Source: Sphingomonas sp. MA1305 (lineage in GTDB: Bacteria; Pseudomonadota; Alphaproteobacteria; Sphingomonadales; Sphingomonadaceae). Taken from it: 64,000 nt of DNA. Location: positions 1-64,000 of the forward strand of contig NZ_RCVT01000007.1 of NCBI RefSeq assembly GCF_016107325.1. The letters are read 5' to 3'. Of this stretch, positions 59,890 through 64,000 are shown piece after piece (the stretch's first letter is position 1; each line of letters begins with the position of its first letter). Under the pieces are notes generated by a model. That model worked only from the letters and a program-made list of their open reading frames with translations. It was not told where the DNA came from and made no database searches. A program made the translations under genes and the position numbers.

Positions 59890-60657
59890 TCAGTGCGCCA
59901 TCGACAGCGCGGATGGGGCGGCGATCATCCATAGCGCCATCGCGACCATCATCAGGTTCTCGGTGAGCGAGATGAAGCCGAGCGGCACGTTGCTGTCGCC
60001 GCCCACGCAGGCGCATTTCAGTTCGCGCTTGTCGATATAGACGGCCTTGAACACCGACACCGCGCCGATCGTGCCGATGACGAGCGCGACGGGCACCGAG
60101 AGCCAGGTGAGCGCGCCAGCGGCCATCAGCACGCCCGCCCCGCCTTCCGCGAACGGGTAGATGTAGGAATAGGGCACCCAGCGCTTGGCGAGCAGATCAT
60201 AGTTCAGAAACATGCTCGAAAAACTCTCCACGTTCTGGAGCTTGAGCATGGCGAGCACGCACATCGAAAAGGCGATGAACCATTCGCCGGCGCGAACCGT
60301 GAAGGGCGTGCCGAGCACCGCATAGCTGGCGGCAAGCGCCATCAAGGCCGTCATCGCAAACACGGCGATCACCGGCCGATAGGTGACGGCCTTGGGATCG
60401 CGCACCGTCTTGCCGAAGAAGCGACGCAGATCGTCATAGCCGCCCACCCGCTCGCCGGCGATGAAGGTCTGCGGGGTCGTCTTGACCCCGTGCTTCGCTT
60501 TGAAGGCGTCGGTTTCCTCCCGCGTGCGGAGCCAATGGTCGTCGACCTCGTAGCCCTCTCGGCGCAACAGGTCCTTCGCCTTCAACCCATAAGGACACGT
60601 GTGTTCCGGCATCACCATCCGGTAGATCGTCGCCTGCTTGGCGGGTGCGCTCGCCAT
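59890..60657 (-). CDS. Glutaredoxin-MauE fusion protein
   Basis: This 255-residue protein joins an N-terminal glutaredoxin domain (PEHTCPYGLKAKDLLRREGY, then KTTPQTFIAGERVGGYDDL) to a MauE/DoxX-like four-helix membrane domain (about 95-250). The active site is C-P-Y-G, so a single Cys remains of the usual CPYC. A conserved Cys pair KCACVGGDSN lies in the membrane part. Such proteins probably deliver reducing power or make disulfides near the membrane. It is divergent from a MerR regulator. Confidence 0.85.
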   Translation of the reverse strand: MASAPAKQATIYRMVMPEHTCPYGLKAKDLLRREGYEVDDHWLRTREETDAFKAKHGVKTTPQTFIAGERVGGYDDLRRFFGKTVRDPKAVTYRPVIAVFAMTALMALAASYAVLGTPFTVRAGEWFIAFSMCVLAMLKLQNVESFSSMFLNYDLLAKRWVPYSYIYPFAEGGAGVLMAAGALTWLSVPVALVIGTIGAVSVFKAVYIDKRELKCACVGGDSNVPLGFISLTENLMMVAMALWMIAAPSALSMAH

Positions 60658-60679
60658 GTCGCTTCTCCAATTCGTCTGC

Positions 60680-60717
60680 CTAGCCTATATGGGGTACGTA
60701 CCATAGTCCGGAGTCAA
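60680..60717 (-). promoter_or_regulatory. MerR-type divergent operator
   Basis: On the minus strand a TTGACT -35 box (60717-60712) lies upstream of a palindrome, GGTACGTACC (60693-60702), extended by ATGG and CCAT on the outside. A -10 box of the CATATA type follows. The elements fit a MerR-activated promoter for the glutaredoxin-MauE gene, but the exact spacer (19-20 nt) is unclear. Confidence 0.5.
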
Positions 60718-60720
60718 GGC

Positions 60721-61128
60721 ATGGCGGGCATGACGATCGCAGGGCTGGCGCGCGAAGGTGGCGTGGGTGTCGAAACCGTGCGCTATTACCAGCGGCGCGG
60801 GCTTCTCGACGAGCCCGATCGGCCGAGCGGGTCCGGCACCGGTGGCGGTATCCGACGCTATGGTGCCGATGATGTGCGGCGGCTCCGCTTTATCCGTTCG
60901 GCACAGGCAGCCGGATTCACGCTCGAGCAGATCGGGGAGCTGCTGGCGCTGGATGCGACCAACGATCGTGCCCGTGCGCGGCAGCTCGCCATCGACCAAG
61001 TCGCGGCGCTGGATGCGAAGATCGATGATCTCGAGCGGGTGCGCGCCTCGCTTCACCGACTGGCGGCAGAGTGCGGTTCAGGATCGAAAGGCCCTTGCCC
61101 CATTTTGACTGCGTTCGACAATAACTGA
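60721..61128 (+). CDS. MerR-family regulator
   Basis: This 135-residue protein has the MerR HTH (MTIAGLAREGGVGVETVRYY) and the late pair C118-GSGSKGP-C126. This resembles Hg-type MerR, but the third ligand (C82 in MerR) is absent, so Hg(II) sensing in the classical way is doubtful. An inserted Gly/Ser-rich wing (SGSGTGGGIRRYG) is typical of MerR. It is divergent from the glutaredoxin-MauE gene, which it probably controls. Confidence 0.85.
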   Translation: MAGMTIAGLAREGGVGVETVRYYQRRGLLDEPDRPSGSGTGGGIRRYGADDVRRLRFIRSAQAAGFTLEQIGELLALDATNDRARARQLAIDQVAALDAKIDDLERVRASLHRLAAECGSGSKGPCPILTAFDNN

Positions 61129-61142
61129 ACAGGATGGGACCA

Positions 61143-61408
61143 TCATAGCGTCCGCGCTGCAGGACTCCGGTGCTCTGCCGAGATGCCTAAAATGAGCGTA
61201 AGCGTTGGTAGCACGAACAGAGTGCGCAACGTCGCCGAGATCAGCCCACCAATCACAACGGTCGCGAGCGGCTTCTGGACTTTCGCGCCAGCCCATGTGC
61301 GACGGCGTCGTCGAGCGTCAGCACCGGTCTCGATGGTACGGTTTGCGCCGCAACCGGTGACAGGCAGAGCAACAGAGTAGCGCCGGCAGCAGCGCGTGAT
61401 GGTGGCAC
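61143..61408 (-). pseudogene. Chimeric remnant: czcC start joined to czcA end
   Basis: From GTG 61408 the minus strand reads a signal peptide (AGATLLLCLSPVAAQ) and the start of a TolC-type protein (PVLTLDDAVAHG). Near 61290 homology jumps, in another frame, to the extreme C-terminus of an HME-RND pump (GAKVQKPLATVVIGGLISAT, then LFVLPTLTLILGISAEH), ending with TGA at 61145-61143. This is what a deletion of most of a czcC-czcB-czcA operon would leave. It directly follows the CDF gene, which overlaps its GTG region. Confidence 0.7.
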
Positions 61409-61409
61409 T

Positions 61410-62042
61410 TCATGCGGGTTCGTTCATCTCGGTAAGGGCGCCGCGCGTGATGTCCCAGGCAGAGTGCAGGAACAGCAGCGCGATCACGCCGGCCACGGCG
61501 AGGTCCGGCCATGCTCTCCCCGTCCACGCCACCAGCCCGGCCGCGGCGATCACCGCGATGTTGGCGAGCGCATCGTTGCGGCTGAAGAGCCAGATCGCCC
61601 TGACATTTGCGTCGCCCTCACGAAAACGGGCTAGGACAAGGGCAGCGCTAACGTTGATGACCAGTGCTACGACCCCGATTCCGCCCATCAGATCGGCTTC
61701 CGGAGCCACAGCGGTCATGGCGCGCCAAATCGCAAAAGCGATCACGCCCAAGCCCAATGCACCGAGGAACAAGCCCTGAGCGAGAGCTACCCGGGATCGG
61801 GCAGCGGCGGTCCAGCCCAGCGCGATGAGCCCGAAAAGCGAGATCGTACCGTCCCCGATGAAGTCGAGGGCGTCAGCCTTCAGCGCTTGGCTGTCGGCTA
61901 CAAACCCGCCGACGATCTCCATTAAGCCGAAGCCAAGGTTCAGCAACACGACGATCCACAGCGCGCGCCGGTAGGCAGGGTCGTGCTCGGCCCGCTTCGA
62001 GTCCCCCGTGCAACCGCACGAGGAGGATTCACTTCCGGTCAT
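61410..62042 (-). CDS. CDF-like cation transporter without C-terminal domain
   Basis: This 210-residue protein has a Cys-rich N-terminus (SSSCGCTGDSKRAEHD), six helices and the motifs ALKADALDFIGDG (helix 2) and FSRNDALANIAVI (helix 5). It is a paralogue of the gene at 34976 (same size and layout, SRND in helix 5). It probably exports a divalent metal. Originally it likely headed a czc operon of which only the remnant at 61143 is left. Confidence 0.83.
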   Translation of the reverse strand: MTGSESSSCGCTGDSKRAEHDPAYRRALWIVVLLNLGFGLMEIVGGFVADSQALKADALDFIGDGTISLFGLIALGWTAAARSRVALAQGLFLGALGLGVIAFAIWRAMTAVAPEADLMGGIGVVALVINVSAALVLARFREGDANVRAIWLFSRNDALANIAVIAAAGLVAWTGRAWPDLAVAGVIALLFLHSAWDITRGALTEMNEPA

Positions 62043-62058
62043 ACCTGCCCCCTACAAT

Positions 62059-62073
62059 CTACAGCCACTGTAG
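62059..62073 (-). promoter_or_regulatory. Operator-like dyad upstream of the CDF gene
   Basis: A perfect dyad CTACAG-N3-CTGTAG (62059-62073) lies 16 nt upstream of the ATG at 62042 of the CDF gene. Similar dyads are bound by MerR or CadR-type regulators. No regulator gene is adjacent in the window. Confidence 0.5.
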
Positions 62074-62117
62074 CAGTAAGAACAAACGTCACAAATCTGG
62101 AAGCACCGCCAAACACG

Positions 62118-64000
62118 TTACTCGGCCGGCGCAAGATCACGTGCCTCGGTGCCCTCGCGACGATTGATCGAGAAGCCAACGGCGATCGCAACTGCCATAA
62201 GGAGCTGGGCGGTAATGGACTGCCATGTGGGGAACACGCCGAGCATCGACAGCCGGGGCGCTTCGGCAATCGGCGCGATGTTGATGATGCCAGCCTCCTG
62301 AAGTGCTGCCACACCTTTGCCGGCGAGAACCACCGTCAAACCTGCCATCAGCCATGAGCTATAGGCAAAGAACTTCGCGATTGGGATCTGCCGGCTATAG
62401 CGCAGCATCGCCCAAGCAATCACGCCGAGAACCCCGACAGCCGTTCCGGCGCCAGCGAGCAGCGCACCGCCATTACCTTGGGTCCACAAGGCTGCGTAGA
62501 ATAGGATTGTCTCGAAAACCTCCCGATAGACTACGACGAACGCGAGCCCGAACAGAAACCAGGCAGAGCGACCCGACAAGGCGTGGGTCATCTTCGCCCG
62601 GATGTAGCGCTGCCATTGGTCGGCTTGCGCCTTGCCGTGCATCCATATGCCGACCGAGAGCAGGACCACGGCGGCGAACAGCGATCCGAAGCCTTCCGTC
62701 AGCTCCCGGCTCGCACCGCTTATGCCGATCGCATAGGTCGCAACGACCCAGGTCAAAAGGCCGGCAGCAAGAGCCCCCACCCAGCCGCCGTGAACGTATG
62801 GAAGCGCTTCCGACCGGTCCGCCTTACGCAGGAACGCGATCATGGCGACCACGATCAGCAGCGCTTCCATTCCCTCGCGCAGCAGGATCGTGAAAGCACC
62901 AAGGAAAGTCGAAGCATTGCTAGAGGCGTTGGGAGCCAGCGCGGCCTCGGCATCGTCGAACAGGCTGTTGAGAACGAGAACCCGGTTCGCCAAATCGTCA
63001 GGAGCGGCGCCTTGATCGACCGCGGCGCGATACTCACCCATCGCGCCTTCGATCCTGGCGAGCAGCGTGGCGTCGCGGGCACCCAGCGTCGGCTCGACCG
63101 GCTCAAAACCGTCCAGGTACGCCGACAGCGCCATTCCCTTCGCAGCAGCGCTATCACCTTTGCGAGCCGCATCAAGGCTCGCCGCCAACTTCTGACGAAC
63201 GAGCGACAGCGACGCCGGAGCCTGTTCGATCACGGCTTCCGGGTGGCGGCGTAGATAAGCCATGGCCGCCCGCGCCCGCTGCTCACCCAATTTGCCAGCG
63301 AGGGAGGCTGGCGTGAGGCCTACAAGGGCCTTGAGGTCCGGGATTTGGTCGCGCAGCGCCGGATCGGCTTTCCAGAGGCGCTCGCCGAGCCGCGCCTGTT
63401 CGTCGCTGAAGGCAAAGCTGCCGGCGCGGAATGCCAGCGCCCATCGATCCTGGCTCGGCAGATCGGCGAAGCTCTGCATCGCCGTTCCGTCGATACCTTG
63501 GCTGATCACTTGATAGAGCGCGAACACGCTGCGCTGACGGGCGCGATCGGCATCGGTAAACGCGATCGGGGGCGTGGTCAGCTTCGCCGCACTAGGGCCA
63601 TGCCCATCTCCAGTAGCACCGTGGCAAGCGGCGCAAGTCGAACCGAACAAAGCTTCGCCACGTGCAAAGCTCGGGGGAGCGGTCGGGGCGAGCGGCACGG
63701 GGTAAGCTTGCAGCAGATCAGCCGCGAGCCCGTGTGCCAACGCGGAGACCTCCTGGGGCGACCTCTGGCGGACGATCAGGCCTTGCAAGCGTGCCGCACC
63801 CGAGATCAACGCCGCTCGCTCGGGCTTGATCGGCAGAGCCGCAAGACGTGAGGAAACGGAGCCTGCAAACTCCTTCATCTCGGCATATTCGGACGCGCTC
63901 TTGATACGGCCGCGATCGACGGCCCCCTCGTAATCAACGGCAACATAGTCGAGCAGTCGCCAGGCAGTTTGCACATCGTTCGGGTCGGCCGCGGGCGCGG
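62118..64000 (-). CDS. Cytochrome c-FTR1 iron permease fusion (5' end outside window)
   Basis: This frame runs in from the window edge (ADPNDVQTAWRLLDYVAV at its visible start), so the signal peptide lies outside. The N-terminal part has a c-type heme motif (CAACHGATGDGHGPS) in a periplasmic cytochrome domain. The C-terminal part is an FTR1 permease with two REGxE-type iron motifs: LLREGMEALLIV, kept intact, and VYREVFETILFY, where the Gly is Val. Seven helices are predicted. It is thought to import iron, with oxidation coupled by the heme domain. The ATG-like start inside the window is not the real start. Confidence 0.9.
   Translation of the reverse strand, partial: APAADPNDVQTAWRLLDYVAVDYEGAVDRGRIKSASEYAEMKEFAGSVSSRLAALPIKPERAALISGAARLQGLIVRQRSPQEVSALAHGLAADLLQAYPVPLAPTAPPSFARGEALFGSTCAACHGATGDGHGPSAAKLTTPPIAFTDADRARQRSVFALYQVISQGIDGTAMQSFADLPSQDRWALAFRAGSFAFSDEQARLGERLWKADPALRDQIPDLKALVGLTPASLAGKLGEQRARAAMAYLRRHPEAVIEQAPASLSLVRQKLAASLDAARKGDSAAAKGMALSAYLDGFEPVEPTLGARDATLLARIEGAMGEYRAAVDQGAAPDDLANRVLVLNSLFDDAEAALAPNASSNASTFLGAFTILLREGMEALLIVVAMIAFLRKADRSEALPYVHGGWVGALAAGLLTWVVATYAIGISGASRELTEGFGSLFAAVVLLSVGIWMHGKAQADQWQRYIRAKMTHALSGRSAWFLFGLAFVVVYREVFETILFYAALWTQGNGGALLAGAGTAVGVLGVIAWAMLRYSRQIPIAKFFAYSSWLMAGLTVVLAGKGVAALQEAGIINIAPIAEAPRLSMLGVFPTWQSITAQLLMAVAIAVGFSINRREGTEARDLAPAE

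Noticed and set aside
1..64000. tRNA or rRNA genes
   Set aside because: None was recognised by reading. A covariance-model scan would be needed to exclude divergent ones.

Overview
The window is high-G+C DNA that reads as part of a plasmid, or a plasmid-derived region, from an alphaproteobacterium, most likely a sphingomonad. Gene content supports this: a ParA/ParB partition pair upstream of an RPA-type RepA initiator, an iteron array, a TrwC/TraI-type (MOBF) relaxase with ribbon-helix-helix accessory genes, and a chain of metal-resistance cassettes. No rRNA, tRNA, CRISPR array or housekeeping operon was seen. The genus is inferred from protein style only.

Layout. (1) 1-1250: wreckage of a type III restriction-modification locus: a truncated Mod gene meets an inverted fragment of Res, next to IS3-type transposase scraps and a large inverted repeat. 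(2) 1332-6400: plasmid maintenance: parA, parB, two palindromes, repA, five 17-bp iterons spaced about 22 bp apart, and an XRE regulator with its own operator. (3) 6437-17700: mobilisation and accessory block: two emfourin-like paralogues, an IS110 element, short unknown genes, a hairpin cluster that is a candidate oriT, two RHH proteins, the relaxase and a Fic protein. (4) 17690-21620: a patchwork with a truncated tyrosine phosphatase, an Xre/RES toxin-antitoxin pair, a dif-like Xer site and a long inverted repeat. (5) 21789-24955: arsenic operon arsR-arsC-arsB-ynfA-arsH. (6) 25013-36100: divalent-cation block on the minus strand: a MerR-controlled CDF transporter, a His-rich exported protein, czcCBA, DUF190, small exported proteins, ZIP and CDF transporters. 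(7) 36231-42468: broken thioredoxin-reductase-like gene, YgjV-like membrane protein, cueR with a P1B-ATPase, and a nuclease-like protein. (8) 42480-53164: periplasmic copper resistance: DUF4396 protein, Cys-rich copper-storage protein, copCD with an orphan fliQ, a CnrYXH-type sigma-factor module, copAB, cytochrome c, DUF305 proteins and a permease. (9) 53201-59868: Cus-type RND system with CusF domains. (10) 59890-64000: glutaredoxin-MauE fusion with a divergent MerR regulator, a czcC/czcA deletion remnant, a CDF transporter and a cytochrome c-FTR1 iron permease that runs off the window.

How it works together: metal ions are sensed by ArsR, two CadR/MerR-type regulators, CueR and an ECF sigma system, then exported from the cytoplasm (P-type ATPase, CDF, ArsB), pumped across the envelope (Czc and Cus RND systems), oxidised or bound in the periplasm (CopA, CopB, CopC, CusF) or stored (Csp-like protein). 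The most notable signal is a repeated promoter motif, TGAGGGA-N14-GCGTA, found five times around the copper genes and the sigma-factor operon. It suggests that a CnrYXH-like module, whose sensor keeps the spacing of all five CnrX metal ligands, has been put in charge of copper genes.
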